A stretch of 34,302 nt of DNA, taken from contig JAKALA010000046.1 of the NCBI GenBank assembly GCA_021813325.1, forward strand, positions 1 to 34,302, given 5' to 3'. The notes beneath the pieces are model-generated. The model was given only the letters and a program-made list of their open reading frames with translations. It did not search any database and was not told the origin of the DNA. This DNA comes from a bacterium (lineage in GTDB: Bacteria > Verrucomicrobiota > Verrucomicrobiia > Limisphaerales > UBA11358). Of this stretch, positions 1-9,678 are shown in pieces; position 1 is the first letter of the stretch, and every line of letters starts with the position of its first letter. The translations under genes were made by a program, and so were the position numbers.

Positions 1-2
1 CG

Positions 3-26
3 CGTTGCATCAAATTAAAAGACACC
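3..26 (+). repeat. Left terminal inverted repeat of the IS
   Basis: It starts CGTTGCATCA and ends AAAAGACACC. It pairs with the right repeat at 1346-1370, with a short divergent block in the middle (AATT against CGGGA). Confidence 0.65.
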
Positions 27-68
27 GGGGAAGTTTTCGGCTGAGGGGCCGAAAGGGGTCGTTGACTC

Positions 69-1289
69 ATGGGAAAAAGACACCGGAAAAAGCCGGTGCC
101 GATGAACATGAGTCGAGAGATCAAAGAAGACCTGTTGCCCCGATTGAAGGCTCGTTACGCCCAGCGCGGACGAGAAGGACGCAGCCGCATGCTCGATGAG
201 CTGTGCCTGGATTATCACTACGAACGCAAATACGCCATCAAGCTGCTGGGCGGCAAGCTGCCCGAGCCCAGCGGACGCAAGAAACCCGGCCCAGACCCAA
301 AGTATGCGCTCATCGAGCCGGTTGTGCGCACGATCTGGCTGGCGGCCGAACAACCCTGCGGCAAACGTCTGGCTCCGGCACTGGAACTGTGGCTCCCGCA
401 TTACGAGCGCCACCATGAACGCCTCAACAGTCGGCAGCGCCAACTCATCAAGAGCGTCAGTTCGGCCACGCTGGACCGGCTCTTGGCAGCGGCGCGCGCC
501 GCGCACCCGCTGCGGGGATTGAGCGGCACCAAACCCGGAAGCCTGCTGCGGACCGAGATTCCGATTCGCACCGACAACTGGGACATTACGCAGCCGGGCT
601 TTCTGGAAGCCGACACGGTGGCGCATTGCGGCGGCAGCCTGGCGGGCGACTTCATCTGGAGCGCCATTTTCACGGATATTTGCAGCGCCTGGACCGGGGG
701 CCGGGCCGTGTGGAACAAGGGCGCGGCAGGGGTGGTGGCCGCCGTGGAAAGTGTGGAGGCGGCCTTGCCGTTCGAGTTGCTGGGCTTCGACAGCGACAAC
801 GGGAGCGAGTTCTTGAACCATCATTTGCGCGATCACTTTGCGTTGCGCAAAAAGCCGGTGGGCTTCACGCGCTCGCGGCCCTATCACAAGGATGACAACG
901 CGCACGTCGAGCAGAAGAACTGGATGTGGCCGCGGCAACTCTTGGGCTACGGGCGCCTGGAAGATTCGATGCTGGTTGAACCGATCAACGAACTGTATCG
1001 GCAGGCCTGGGGGCCGCTGATGAACTTCTTTCTGCCGGGATTGAAGCTGGCGGAGAAGTGGCGCGAGCGCAGCCAGTGGCACAAGCGATACGAACCTGCG
1101 CAGACAGCGTATCAACGTTTGATGCATTCCCCGAAGCTTCCCCGCAAGACGCGCCGGGAACTGCGGGATCGGTTCGAGAGTTTGGATCCCTTTGCGCTGA
1201 AGCAGGACGTGGAAAAGCGATTGAAGAAAATCCTCCGTGGCGCGGAAGTCGCCAACCGCCCGAAGGGCACTCCTCCGCAATGGGGTTGA
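69..1289 (+). CDS. Integrase-core (DDE) transposase
   Basis: A 406-aa transposase that would catalyse cut-and-paste or copy-paste movement of the surrounding IS. The N-terminal ~85 residues are basic and helical, likely DNA-binding. An RNase H-like rve core follows, with candidate catalytic residues Asp182 (LEADTV), Asp243 (DSDNGSEF) and Glu281 (NAHVEQKN); the last two are 37 residues apart, as expected for a DDE core. The conserved DNGSEF and HVEQKN strings are typical of IS481-like and ISNCY-like integrases. The ATG at 69 lies within the inner copy of the terminal repeat; Met12 or Met14 are alternative starts. The frame is intact, so the element may still be active. Confidence 0.85.
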   Translation: MGKRHRKKPVPMNMSREIKEDLLPRLKARYAQRGREGRSRMLDELCLDYHYERKYAIKLLGGKLPEPSGRKKPGPDPKYALIEPVVRTIWLAAEQPCGKRLAPALELWLPHYERHHERLNSRQRQLIKSVSSATLDRLLAAARAAHPLRGLSGTKPGSLLRTEIPIRTDNWDITQPGFLEADTVAHCGGSLAGDFIWSAIFTDICSAWTGGRAVWNKGAAGVVAAVESVEAALPFELLGFDSDNGSEFLNHHLRDHFALRKKPVGFTRSRPYHKDDNAHVEQKNWMWPRQLLGYGRLEDSMLVEPINELYRQAWGPLMNFFLPGLKLAEKWRERSQWHKRYEPAQTAYQRLMHSPKLPRKTRRELRDRFESLDPFALKQDVEKRLKKILRGAEVANRPKGTPPQWG

Positions 1290-1345
1290 CACTTCATCTA
1301 CCATAAACAGCGAAACAACACCGTGAGTCACTGACCTTCACCTCT

Positions 1346-1370
1346 GGTGTCTTTTTCCCGTGATGCAACG
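1346..1370 (-). repeat. Right terminal inverted repeat of the IS
   Basis: Read on the minus strand it starts CGTTGCATCA and continues through CGGGAAAAAGACACC. That inner part is closer to the second left copy at 71-84 than to the outermost left repeat. Confidence 0.65.
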
Positions 1371-1700
1371 GGCTATGCAAACGGCGGCGGTTGTAAAACA
1401 CTTCCATGAAATCAAAGATGGCTTGGCGAGCTTCGGCTCTGGTTTTGAAGTGGCGACGGTAGATCAATTCGTGTTTGAGGGTGCTCCAGAAGGATTCCAT
1501 GGTGGTATTGTCGTAGCAGTTGGCTTTGCGACTCATGGAGGCGATGGCCTGCGCGTGCTGGAGGGCGTGGCGATAGACGAGACTGGCATACTGAACGCCG
1601 CGGTCGGAATGAAAGACCAGGCCTGCGGGCGGCTGCCCCTGGGTCTGGGAAACGCCAGCCCGGGTGTTGTCCTGGCTCCACCACTGGCTCCAGGCGCAAG
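1371..1700 (-). pseudogene. IS3-family transposase (OrfB) fragment
   Basis: The C-terminal half of an IS3-type OrfB transposase. Visible are the second catalytic Asp in FHSDRGVQY and the catalytic Glu in NTTMESFWSTLKHEL, followed by the family's C-terminal hallmark FYNRRRLHS. The first catalytic Asp (normally in a W-x-D-I-T-Y context) is missing, and sequence upstream of about 1660 no longer resembles the family. At 1371 the frame runs straight into the terminal repeat of the neighbouring IS, so the tail of the protein is also lost. It is therefore inactive. The upstream boundary towards the glycosidase gene is uncertain; I place it near 1660-1740. Confidence 0.75.
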
Positions 1701-1780
1701 CAAACGCTACGCCCTGACTCATTGTTCCGATAATCAGTGAGAATTGGTATGAGATGTCGATTTGGAACTGGCTGGGATCA

Positions 1781-4700
1781 TCAATTGCTGCCGGCATCGA
1801 TGTCCGTCGTGGCGGTGCGGACCCGATGATATTCCAGTTTTGAGCCATTTTCTTGCAGGGGCGGCCCGGCGTAGATTACCGCGAGTTCAGCCAGTGAGGC
1901 CGATTTATCCGCGCCAAAACCGGAAAGTGCGGTCAAGCGAAGCTGTTTCGCGCTGATGGTTTTGCCAAATATAATTGTCTGTGGATTAAACGTGGAAGCG
2001 AGTGTGCCACGTGCGAGGCTCTGCCAATTCGTTCCGTCGGCGCTGGATTCGACCATGTATTCGCGAATATCGCCCTGATGTTCACGATGATTTTGACGCG
2101 GCATGAGCACCAAGCCAGTCATGGCCACCGGTTGGGGAAAGGTGATGACAATTTCGTGCGGTGGATTCGATCCGCGTCCCCGGTTGTCGGCGCTGCGCCA
2201 GAACGAGTTTGGGTCGCCGTCGATGATTTCGTTCGCCTTTCTGCCGTCACCTTGGGCAGAAGCGCCCAATTTTTGCATGACGAGATTATCAAAGAACAGG
2301 CTGTCAAACTGGGCGTTGGAAATTTCTGTGGCGGGTTGGAATTGCGCGCCGGCCATATAAGTTTCCAACGAATGACGTAGTTGTGGGCCGGCAGGAGCGG
2401 CGTTCAAATTGGCGGAACACACAAGCAATTTCCCATTGCCCACCCGCGCTTCGAAAATGACGCCGAGTTTATAATTGCGGTTCCAATCATCAATGGCGGA
2501 AACGATGGGTTTCAAGTTGTGCGGCAAACCATCGAGATTTACAGCGCGCGAGTTGCGGATGATGTCGGTCCATTGCCAGTCGCAATTGGCATCTGTGGGA
2601 AATTCGGCGAGGGCAGGGGAGTTGGTATCGCACCAAAGGCCGAGTATGCGGCTCCAGGTTGGTCCCATGAGCGCGTTCCAAAAAATGGGGACACGTGCCA
2701 GCGGCGGACTCCACCAGCTTAAATCGGCCAGGCGCGGCGTGAACAAAACTTTCTTGCCCTGTGCCAGAGCTTGTTCGGCTTCCGCCGGCGAACTCGTGGC
2801 GAGGAAATTTGCATGGGACGGAGCGGGTGGTTGATTCGATGGGTAGAGCCAGAAATTCCAGTCGTTGGCGAAAGGCGGATTGTCTGTTTGCACGATGAGT
2901 TTATAGGCTGCGGGGGCGGGCAAGCCGGCTAGCGCAACTGTTATGGTGCCGAGCGGAATATTTTTGCCGAGCGGAATCATGATTTTACCCAGCCAGCCGT
3001 TGGTGACGATGAAACCGGATGAATTTACAACAGACCAAGTGCAATGTGTATCCGGCAGGTCGGCGGCACCGAAGTTGGCGATTTCAACGGGAACTTCAAA
3101 TTTATCGGCCGTGGTGAAGACGCGCTGGTGCAACCACGCCAGCGGCACAACCGAGTTGCAGAATTTTTTGAATTCATCGGGCGTGACGCAGCCTTTGCTT
3201 TGCCAAAGCGGATCAAGCACTCCGATGAGGGCGGTGCCCTGGCCGGTGTAATCGTGCAGGTCGAGCAATTGAAATCCACCCAGTCCCGGCGTGCGCAACG
3301 CGGCTTCGATTTCCTCCTTGTAACAGGCGAGTTGAAAGCGTCCTGAAGCATGGGCGAATTCATGATTCATCTCCAGCACACCATGCGCGGCGGCTGAGTC
3401 GCGAAAGATTTCAAAATTTCCGGGGCGCATGAAACCGGTGAGTTTTTGAATGATGTCGAAATCTGGATACGCACACCACTGGCCGACTTCATGAGCAATA
3501 ACCGGCACCGTCACGCCTTCGATGGCGCTTTGATAATCGCCGCCAAACCAGCCGCGTTCGCCGCGCACACGATTTGCTCCGATGCGGCCCAAATCCAGAA
3601 AATCCGCTCCGCCATTGAGCGGTTCGCCGGGCGAATCGATGAGCGACCAGCCGGTGTCCGGCGTGTAGAGATGGCGCGGATCTTCGGTGCGGAAATGTTT
3701 TACCCACTCCGGCAAAACTTGTTTCCAGTGTCCGGCCGCTTCGTTGCTGGCTGAGACCAGCAGCAGCGAAGGGTGGTTGCCGTAACATTTAATGATGCGT
3801 TCGGTTTCAGAGTAAAGCTGTTGAGTGACGTCGCTTTCCGGAGAAAATGGATTCCACATACCGGGTTCGACTTGCAGGTAAAAGCCAAGTTCATCGGCCG
3901 CTGTGAATGCGGCTTCGGGCGGACACCACGAGTGAAACCGTATGTGATTTAGCCCGTAATCCTTGCAAGTTTGGATGATTTTCTTCCACGAATCGACATC
4001 TGTGGCAGGATAACCGGTCAGCGGAAAATCGCCTCCGAAATGCGTGCCGCGCAGGAAAAGCGGCTTGCCGTTCAGGATGAATTGCGTGCCGTCGGTGTGA
4101 AGGTCGCGGAGGCCGAAGCTCACCGGATAGGTCATGAGTGGATGGCCACCGCTGCTGGCAAAAAGTTGCAGCGTGAATGATATCAGATTCGGATGAAATT
4201 CGTCCCACAGTTTTGCTTTCGGGAGCGGAATTTTCAACTCGGCCGTTCCGCCTCCAGAATTCCAATTGATGGCGATGGAAGTCGGCACGTTAATCGAACC
4301 CATTCCACCGAAAACGGCCGCGATGTTGCCTGTGCCGGCCTGCCCGGTTATGTTCATAATCTTAATTTTTACCAGCGCGGTTTTATTGGTGACGTCCACG
4401 AAAACTTGCGCATCGTCAATCCACACCGGCGGTGTGGCGCGCAATTCAATTTTGCCGATGATGCCGTTCCAGGCTTGATCGAGCGAATCGGAAACACTGT
4501 GAGAGTCGGGGCGATAGGGCAGAATCATCCGATTATCCACACGCACGGTCAGGCGATGTTTGCCGGGCGGAACTAGCCCGAGGCCATATTCATGCGGTGT
4601 GCAGAGGCTGATGTCAGAGCCAATTTCCTTGTTGTCGAGCCAGACGGTGGATTTCCATTTGGGCCGTTCCAGGAACAGCATGACCCGCTTGCCGTTCCAA

Positions 4701-5080
4701 TCTGCGGGGATTTCGACGTCGCGTTGATACCACGCGGCGCCGAGATAATGTCTCGGCGGCTGGCAGAGAAACGGCACTTTCACGCTGCCAGCATTGGTGT
4801 AAGCGGCGTATTCCTGGCGCAAATACCAAGAATGATCATAGAGCGACAGCACCCACGGTGTGGTGGTGGAAATTTGATCGCCGTAACCTTGCGCCTCCAG
4901 AATGCCCGGCAACTGAATCTCGTCCGGCAGAATTTTGCTAAACCAACTTTCCCGCTGACCAACATCGTTGCGGTCGAGGGCAAAGCGCCATGCACCGGCG
5001 AGCGGCAGCTTTTCAGCGGCAGCGCCCGTAAGAACTAGGGTCAACCAGGTGAGGATGGCAAAAAGTTGTTTTCTCATCAT
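1781..5080 (-). CDS. Secreted glycoside hydrolase family 2 protein with C-terminal F5/8-type (discoidin) domain
   Basis: A 1,099-aa exported glycosidase of the GH2 clan (beta-galactosidase, glucuronidase or mannosidase type; substrate not deducible). Residues 1-22 are a signal peptide. A jelly-roll sugar-binding domain covers about 25-215, an Ig-like domain about 220-325, and a TIM barrel starts near 330. The acid/base is Glu447 in the Asn-Glu pair of VSASNEAAG, and the nucleophile is probably Glu531 in VIAHEVGQW. A coagulation factor 5/8-like carbohydrate-binding domain lies near 950-1075. It is the last gene of the sugar operon, 65 nt after the MFS gene. The final ~25 residues lie close to the IS3 debris, so the original tail may have been replaced. 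It is a paralogue of the enzyme at 6577-9642. Confidence 0.85.
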   Translation of the reverse strand: MMRKQLFAILTWLTLVLTGAAAEKLPLAGAWRFALDRNDVGQRESWFSKILPDEIQLPGILEAQGYGDQISTTTPWVLSLYDHSWYLRQEYAAYTNAGSVKVPFLCQPPRHYLGAAWYQRDVEIPADWNGKRVMLFLERPKWKSTVWLDNKEIGSDISLCTPHEYGLGLVPPGKHRLTVRVDNRMILPYRPDSHSVSDSLDQAWNGIIGKIELRATPPVWIDDAQVFVDVTNKTALVKIKIMNITGQAGTGNIAAVFGGMGSINVPTSIAINWNSGGGTAELKIPLPKAKLWDEFHPNLISFTLQLFASSGGHPLMTYPVSFGLRDLHTDGTQFILNGKPLFLRGTHFGGDFPLTGYPATDVDSWKKIIQTCKDYGLNHIRFHSWCPPEAAFTAADELGFYLQVEPGMWNPFSPESDVTQQLYSETERIIKCYGNHPSLLLVSASNEAAGHWKQVLPEWVKHFRTEDPRHLYTPDTGWSLIDSPGEPLNGGADFLDLGRIGANRVRGERGWFGGDYQSAIEGVTVPVIAHEVGQWCAYPDFDIIQKLTGFMRPGNFEIFRDSAAAHGVLEMNHEFAHASGRFQLACYKEEIEAALRTPGLGGFQLLDLHDYTGQGTALIGVLDPLWQSKGCVTPDEFKKFCNSVVPLAWLHQRVFTTADKFEVPVEIANFGAADLPDTHCTWSVVNSSGFIVTNGWLGKIMIPLGKNIPLGTITVALAGLPAPAAYKLIVQTDNPPFANDWNFWLYPSNQPPAPSHANFLATSSPAEAEQALAQGKKVLFTPRLADLSWWSPPLARVPIFWNALMGPTWSRILGLWCDTNSPALAEFPTDANCDWQWTDIIRNSRAVNLDGLPHNLKPIVSAIDDWNRNYKLGVIFEARVGNGKLLVCSANLNAAPAGPQLRHSLETYMAGAQFQPATEISNAQFDSLFFDNLVMQKLGASAQGDGRKANEIIDGDPNSFWRSADNRGRGSNPPHEIVITFPQPVAMTGLVLMPRQNHREHQGDIREYMVESSADGTNWQSLARGTLASTFNPQTIIFGKTISAKQLRLTALSGFGADKSASLAELAVIYAGPPLQENGSKLEYHRVRTATTDIDAGSN

Positions 5081-5145
5081 CGGCTTAATGGCGGGAGGCT
5101 AACGAGTTATCGATACCTGGAAAGTCACCAAATCTGGCGAGCCAT

Positions 5146-6567
5146 TTAATCCACAAGTTCACGCTCAATTTGTTCAAGCGACTTGTTCTTGGTCTCGGGC
5201 AGCTTTGCAAAAATATAGATGAAGCCCGCCACGCAGATCACAGCGTAAAGCCAAAAGGTTCCGTCCGCGCCCAGCTTTTTGTTCAGGATCGGGAACGTAT
5301 AGGTCAGCAAGAAACACGCGAGCCACAAGGCTGTGACGGCGATCGCCATCGCCGCGCCGCGGATGCGGTTGGGGAAAATCTCCGAGATGACCACCCACGT
5401 CACCGGCGCGAGCGAGAGGGAATAGCAGGCGATGGCCGACAGCACGAGCAACAACAAGGGCTGGCCGGTCATCTGCGCGTGGAAACAAATACCCAGAATG
5501 GCGTAAATCACGGCCAGTCCTGCCGCGCCAAACAACATCAGTGGTCGGCGGCCCAGCCGGTCCACCGTGCCGAGCGCGACGAACGTGAACGCGAGGTTGA
5601 CCGACCCGGTCCACGCGATGTTTTTGAGCACCGTTGAAATATCATAACCGGCGGCTTTGAAGATTTCCTCCGCGTAGTTGAAAATCGTGTTGATGCCGCA
5701 CCACTGCTGGAACACCGCCAGAACCACGCCTAGCATGAGGACTTTGCGCATCTTGGGGTCCAGCAGGTCCGCGAATCGCACGCGTTGGATTTCTTCCTTG
5801 GCCAGCGTGGAATTGATTTCAGCCACCGCCGCCCCGGCGTAATGCTCACCGCCAATTTTGTTCAGCACCGTTTTCGCTGAGTCGGCCCGGCCGTTTTTGG
5901 CGAGCCAGCGCGGGCTTTCGGGAATGAGAAACATGCCGAGGAAAAACAGTGTGGCGGGAATCGCCGTCAGGCCGAACATCCAGCGCCAGCCCATCTGCCC
6001 GAACCACGAGTTGCGGATGAATTCATCGGGTGCGCCCGCAGGCAGATTTCTTACGAGCGACCAATTCACCACTTGGGCCGCCAGCACGCCGATGACGATC
6101 ATGAGCTGGTTGATAGAAACGAGCCGGCCGCGCATCTGCGGCGGAGCGACTTCCGCGATATACATCGGCGACAGATTCGAGGCGAGTCCGATGGCCGCGC
6201 CGCCAAGAATCCGCCACACCACAAAGATGAAGAACGTGGATGCAAGCGCATTGCCAATAGACGTTACGACGAACAAGAACGCCGAGACGATCAATAGCTT
6301 TTTGCGTCCGAACTTGTCGCTCAAAGCGCCGGCGCCCAGCGCCCCGACCAAGCAACCGATGAGCGCGCAACTGTTCGCCCAGCCGATTTGCGCTTCGCTG
6401 GTCAGTTGAAAGTAGCGTTGAAAAAACGGTTTCGCGCCGCCGATCACGACCCAGTCCCAGCCAAAGAGCAATCCGCCCATCGCGGACACGCTGGAAATGA
6501 GCCAAACGTAGCCAAGATTTAGCCGGACTTTGAGGTCTGTCGGTTCTGCTTTGGAAATGGTAATCAT
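5146..6567 (-). CDS. MFS sugar porter (sugar:proton symporter type)
   Basis: A 473-aa inner-membrane transporter of the major facilitator superfamily, sugar porter branch (XylE/GLUT-like), with about 12 hydrophobic helices. Family signatures are visible: GALSDKFGRKK in the loop after TM2 (residues ~80-90), MYIAEVAPPQMRGR before TM5, PESPRWL at the start of the central loop, and PETKNKSLEQIE at the C terminus. It probably imports the monosaccharide released by the flanking GH2 enzymes, driven by a proton gradient. Its start lies only 9 nt after the upstream GH2 stop, so the two are almost certainly co-transcribed. The exact sugar cannot be read from the sequence. Confidence 0.9.
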   Translation of the reverse strand: MITISKAEPTDLKVRLNLGYVWLISSVSAMGGLLFGWDWVVIGGAKPFFQRYFQLTSEAQIGWANSCALIGCLVGALGAGALSDKFGRKKLLIVSAFLFVVTSIGNALASTFFIFVVWRILGGAAIGLASNLSPMYIAEVAPPQMRGRLVSINQLMIVIGVLAAQVVNWSLVRNLPAGAPDEFIRNSWFGQMGWRWMFGLTAIPATLFFLGMFLIPESPRWLAKNGRADSAKTVLNKIGGEHYAGAAVAEINSTLAKEEIQRVRFADLLDPKMRKVLMLGVVLAVFQQWCGINTIFNYAEEIFKAAGYDISTVLKNIAWTGSVNLAFTFVALGTVDRLGRRPLMLFGAAGLAVIYAILGICFHAQMTGQPLLLLVLSAIACYSLSLAPVTWVVISEIFPNRIRGAAMAIAVTALWLACFLLTYTFPILNKKLGADGTFWLYAVICVAGFIYIFAKLPETKNKSLEQIERELVD

Positions 6568-6576
6568 GATAACCAG

Positions 6577-9500
6577 TTAGTGTTTAGCCGGTATGAGGTT
6601 GATCTCTGCGACCGATGCCCACGGACCATCGGAGTAGCTGCTCATCGCCACCAACTTGAGAAATTTCGCCGTCACTGGCGTGGTGAAACGGACAGTCTTC
6701 AAATCAGTATTGTCAGCAAAAGTTCCTTCGGCCACAGCTCTGCCCCAATGCTCGCCGTCGTCGCTCGCGCAAACCGCGTATTGCTTGATCCAACCATTGT
6801 GATTGCCGTCTTGACGCGGCAGCACAGTGAGGCCGGTAAGTTTCGCCGGGCGGGGCAACTCCAGTTTCAGCCAGTGCGGAAATCCTGGAGCCGGGGCGCG
6901 CCAAGCCGTATGCCAGAACGTGTCCGGATCGCCGTCAATCGCCTGTTCCGCTCCATACTCTGCCGATTCGCAACTGTCGGCACAAGCCATGGCAAATTCG
7001 GGTTCAAAAAGCTTTTCGAGCAATCCGGTGTCAAGCGGCCCCGCCGGGGCGAATTTCGGCGAGCTGACATAGGCATAAAGGCTTGCCAGCAACTGTCGCG
7101 CAGCCGGATCGTTGGTCTGTTTTGGCAAATCAAAACCGCTGACGATCAAGGAACCAGAGCTCACGCGTCCCTCGAAGATGATTCCCAACTTGTGGTTGCG
7201 GGCGAAGTTGTCAATCACCTGCACTAGCGGATGGTAATCCGCAGGCGTGTCGTCGAGCACAAACTCCCGCGAATGTTGCATGAGATCATACCACTGCCAG
7301 TCGGTGTTCATTTCGGTCGGAAATTGGGCGAAGAGCGGGTTTTGCGGATCACAGAGAATTCCCATCGTGTTCGGTTGTTGCTGCGGAAACCAGACGGGAC
7401 TCCAGAACACCGGTAGAAAACTGCCGCGCAGGGTTTGTTTCGGATTGCGCGTATGCGGAAAGAAAACCACTTTTTTGCCGGCAGTCAAAGCGTATTTGGC
7501 GTCTTCCCATTGGTCACAAACCGTGACGTTCGCCGGTGGTAGGGGCAGGACTTTGGCGGGATAAACCCAGATGTTCCAGTTGTTGAAAAATGTTGTCCCC
7601 TTGATTCCGAGACTGATATTGAGTTTGCCTGGCACAGACGCGGAGGCGAGCGAAGCGTGAATTTCACCGAGCGGCGTGAGTGTGCCGGTCGGGGCAGTCA
7701 CGGACGACAATTTGCCAGAGACGACTTCGTGTCCGTGTCCGTCCCGGATATTCCAGACAGGTTGCGCTCCGCCCAAATCCGCCGGCCCGTAGTTTGCCAG
7801 GTCGGCGTTGGCTGTGAAGGTTTCGTCGCTGGTATAAATGCGTTTGGGCATTCGCAACAGCGGCACGGTCGGCGAACAATACCGGCGAAATTGTTTGGGG
7901 GTGACGAAGCCTTTGGCATTCCAAAACGCATCAAGCGGCCCGACCAATGCCGTTCCCTGAGTTGGGTAATCATGCAGGTCCAGCAGGGAAAAACCGCCAT
8001 AGTCCGGGGTGCGTAGCAGCACCTCAATTTCCTCCTTATAAAGCAGCGTGGCAAAACGACCGCAGGCCTGGACGAAATCCGGTTCCTGAGCGAGCAAATG
8101 TTTTTTCGCCATGTCGTCGCGGATTAACTCAAAGTTTTTCAGGGCCAGCACGCCGTTCCATTTCTGGATTTCATGGAAATCCGGCCAATACACCCACTGG
8201 CCGATTTCGTGGCCGACCATCGGGCGTCGGTCACTGGCGACGACCTGGCGCAAATCGCGTTCAGTGCCAGGGCTGCGGATGCCGCGTCCGTCAGGGGTCT
8301 CCGTCCACTGCCGGTTGGTGGCGGTCTGCCCTCCCGATGACGACGAATAAAGATGACGCGGGTCATGCTGGATCAGCATGTCCAACCACTTTGCCGTCGT
8401 AGCGCCAGCGTCCCACAGTTCGTTGCCGACTGTCATCAAACAAAAGGATGGATGATTTCCGTAAACATCCACGATCCGCTTTAATTCCGCCTCAATAAAG
8501 TTATCTCGATCTGGATTTTTACCCGCTTGGACATTAGCCTGGGGGCCTTCCACTTGAAGCATGACGCCGACTTCATCTGCCGCGGTAAACGCCGCATCCG
8601 GAGGACACCATGAATGGAAGCGGATGAAGTTCAAACCGTAGGACTTTTCAATTTGAAAAATACGGCGCCAAGATTCCACGTCTGTCGGGGGATAACCGGT
8701 CAATGGCCACACGGAACATTCCAACGTGCCGCGCAAAAATATCGGACGATCGTTCAGGGTGAATTGCGTGCCATTCTCCGCAAATTGCCTCATGCCAAAA
8801 CGAACCGTGCGCTTGTCGTCGCCAAGCTTTACAGTGACTACGCTCACGTTTGGTGAAAATTCATCCCACAGCTTCGCATCACGCATATCCACGATAACTT
8901 GGGCTTCACCGCCGCCCTTATTCCAAGCAATGTCCTGGCTTTTGCCATTGACAATCAATTGGCCCTGGCCCGGATGGCCGGTGGCGTTGCCAACCCTCAC
9001 CACGACGCGTGCCTGCATTTTAGCCACATCTGGATAGACTTGCACGGCCTCAAGCCACACCGATGGCGTGGCCTTGAGTTCCATCCGGCCGACAATGCCG
9101 TTCATGTTGCCCCAAGTGCCGCCAAACAGTGCCGATACAAAACGGCCAAGATCTAACTTCACCGTGTTGTTCACGCAAATGGTCAGCCGATGTTTGCCCG
9201 GGGTGACATGGGTGCCAAAATCCACAACGTGTGGTGCTATCAAACTATCCTGTGTCCCAATCAGCCGGTCATCCAGCCAGACGGTCGTCACCCAGCGGCA
9301 TCGTTCCAGAATCAATGTTAAACGTTTTCCCTCCCAGCCGGCAGGAATTTCAATGTCGCGCTGATACCACGCCGGGCCGGCGTAGTCGAAACGCCGCCAA
9401 GGCCCGGCCAACGTTGGTGACTCGGTGTTCTTCGGTCCCAGCCCGGCATCGTCCATGGTGCCGGGCAGTTGAATCTGCGTCGCATCAGACAATCGAGTCG

Positions 9501-9642
9501 CATAGACCGGCGCGTTGGTATCGGCGATTTCAAAGCGCCATTTCCCCGCCAGCGAAACGGTCTCTTTCGCCCGCACCGAAGCGGGGGAAATCAAGATCAG
9601 GGTGCTGGCAAGTAGGAACTTTTGAAGCAACAGTTTCATCAT
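6577..9642 (-). CDS. Secreted glycoside hydrolase family 2 protein with C-terminal F5/8-type domain
   Basis: A 1,021-aa GH2-type exo-glycosidase with a signal peptide (residues ~1-25). It has the same architecture as the enzyme at 1781-5080: sugar-binding domain (~30-190), Ig-like domain (~195-285), TIM barrel (from ~290), C-terminal discoidin-like domain (~900-1015). The predicted acid/base is Glu408 (TVGNELWD) and the nucleophile Glu479 (MVGHEIGQW). The shared strings RFHSWCPP and AAFTAADE show that the two enzymes are paralogues, though far from identical. It sits 36 nt after the DUF5107 gene and 9 nt before the MFS gene. The two enzymes may act on different linkages of one glycan; that is inference. 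Confidence 0.87.
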   Translation of the reverse strand: MMKLLLQKFLLASTLILISPASVRAKETVSLAGKWRFEIADTNAPVYATRLSDATQIQLPGTMDDAGLGPKNTESPTLAGPWRRFDYAGPAWYQRDIEIPAGWEGKRLTLILERCRWVTTVWLDDRLIGTQDSLIAPHVVDFGTHVTPGKHRLTICVNNTVKLDLGRFVSALFGGTWGNMNGIVGRMELKATPSVWLEAVQVYPDVAKMQARVVVRVGNATGHPGQGQLIVNGKSQDIAWNKGGGEAQVIVDMRDAKLWDEFSPNVSVVTVKLGDDKRTVRFGMRQFAENGTQFTLNDRPIFLRGTLECSVWPLTGYPPTDVESWRRIFQIEKSYGLNFIRFHSWCPPDAAFTAADEVGVMLQVEGPQANVQAGKNPDRDNFIEAELKRIVDVYGNHPSFCLMTVGNELWDAGATTAKWLDMLIQHDPRHLYSSSSGGQTATNRQWTETPDGRGIRSPGTERDLRQVVASDRRPMVGHEIGQWVYWPDFHEIQKWNGVLALKNFELIRDDMAKKHLLAQEPDFVQACGRFATLLYKEEIEVLLRTPDYGGFSLLDLHDYPTQGTALVGPLDAFWNAKGFVTPKQFRRYCSPTVPLLRMPKRIYTSDETFTANADLANYGPADLGGAQPVWNIRDGHGHEVVSGKLSSVTAPTGTLTPLGEIHASLASASVPGKLNISLGIKGTTFFNNWNIWVYPAKVLPLPPANVTVCDQWEDAKYALTAGKKVVFFPHTRNPKQTLRGSFLPVFWSPVWFPQQQPNTMGILCDPQNPLFAQFPTEMNTDWQWYDLMQHSREFVLDDTPADYHPLVQVIDNFARNHKLGIIFEGRVSSGSLIVSGFDLPKQTNDPAARQLLASLYAYVSSPKFAPAGPLDTGLLEKLFEPEFAMACADSCESAEYGAEQAIDGDPDTFWHTAWRAPAPGFPHWLKLELPRPAKLTGLTVLPRQDGNHNGWIKQYAVCASDDGEHWGRAVAEGTFADNTDLKTVRFTTPVTAKFLKLVAMSSYSDGPWASVAEINLIPAKH

Positions 9643-9678
9643 GGTTTGAGAGTTTTGTTCTGGAAAAAGTGGTTTTAT

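Larger units (their letters stand above)
3..1370 (+). mobile_element. Insertion sequence with DDE integrase-type transposase
   Basis: A complete-looking IS bounded by imperfect terminal inverted repeats. The left end (3-26) and the reverse complement of the right end (1346-1370) both begin CGTTGCATCA and end AAAAGACACC, with a few differences and a one-base indel between. A single transposase gene fills the interior. The inner left region (61-86) carries a second copy of the AAAAGACACCGG motif, so the left end is duplicated. Only two bases lie outside the left end in this window, so a target duplication cannot be tested. The right end abuts a truncated IS3 transposase, which suggests insertion into that older element. 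The family assignment (IS481/ISNCY-like) is tentative. Confidence 0.7.

Noticed and set aside
15-1331. 438-aa open frame on the minus strand opposite the transposase
   Set aside because: It is antisense to a gene with clear DDE motifs, has no family resemblance, and is open because of GC-rich codon bias.
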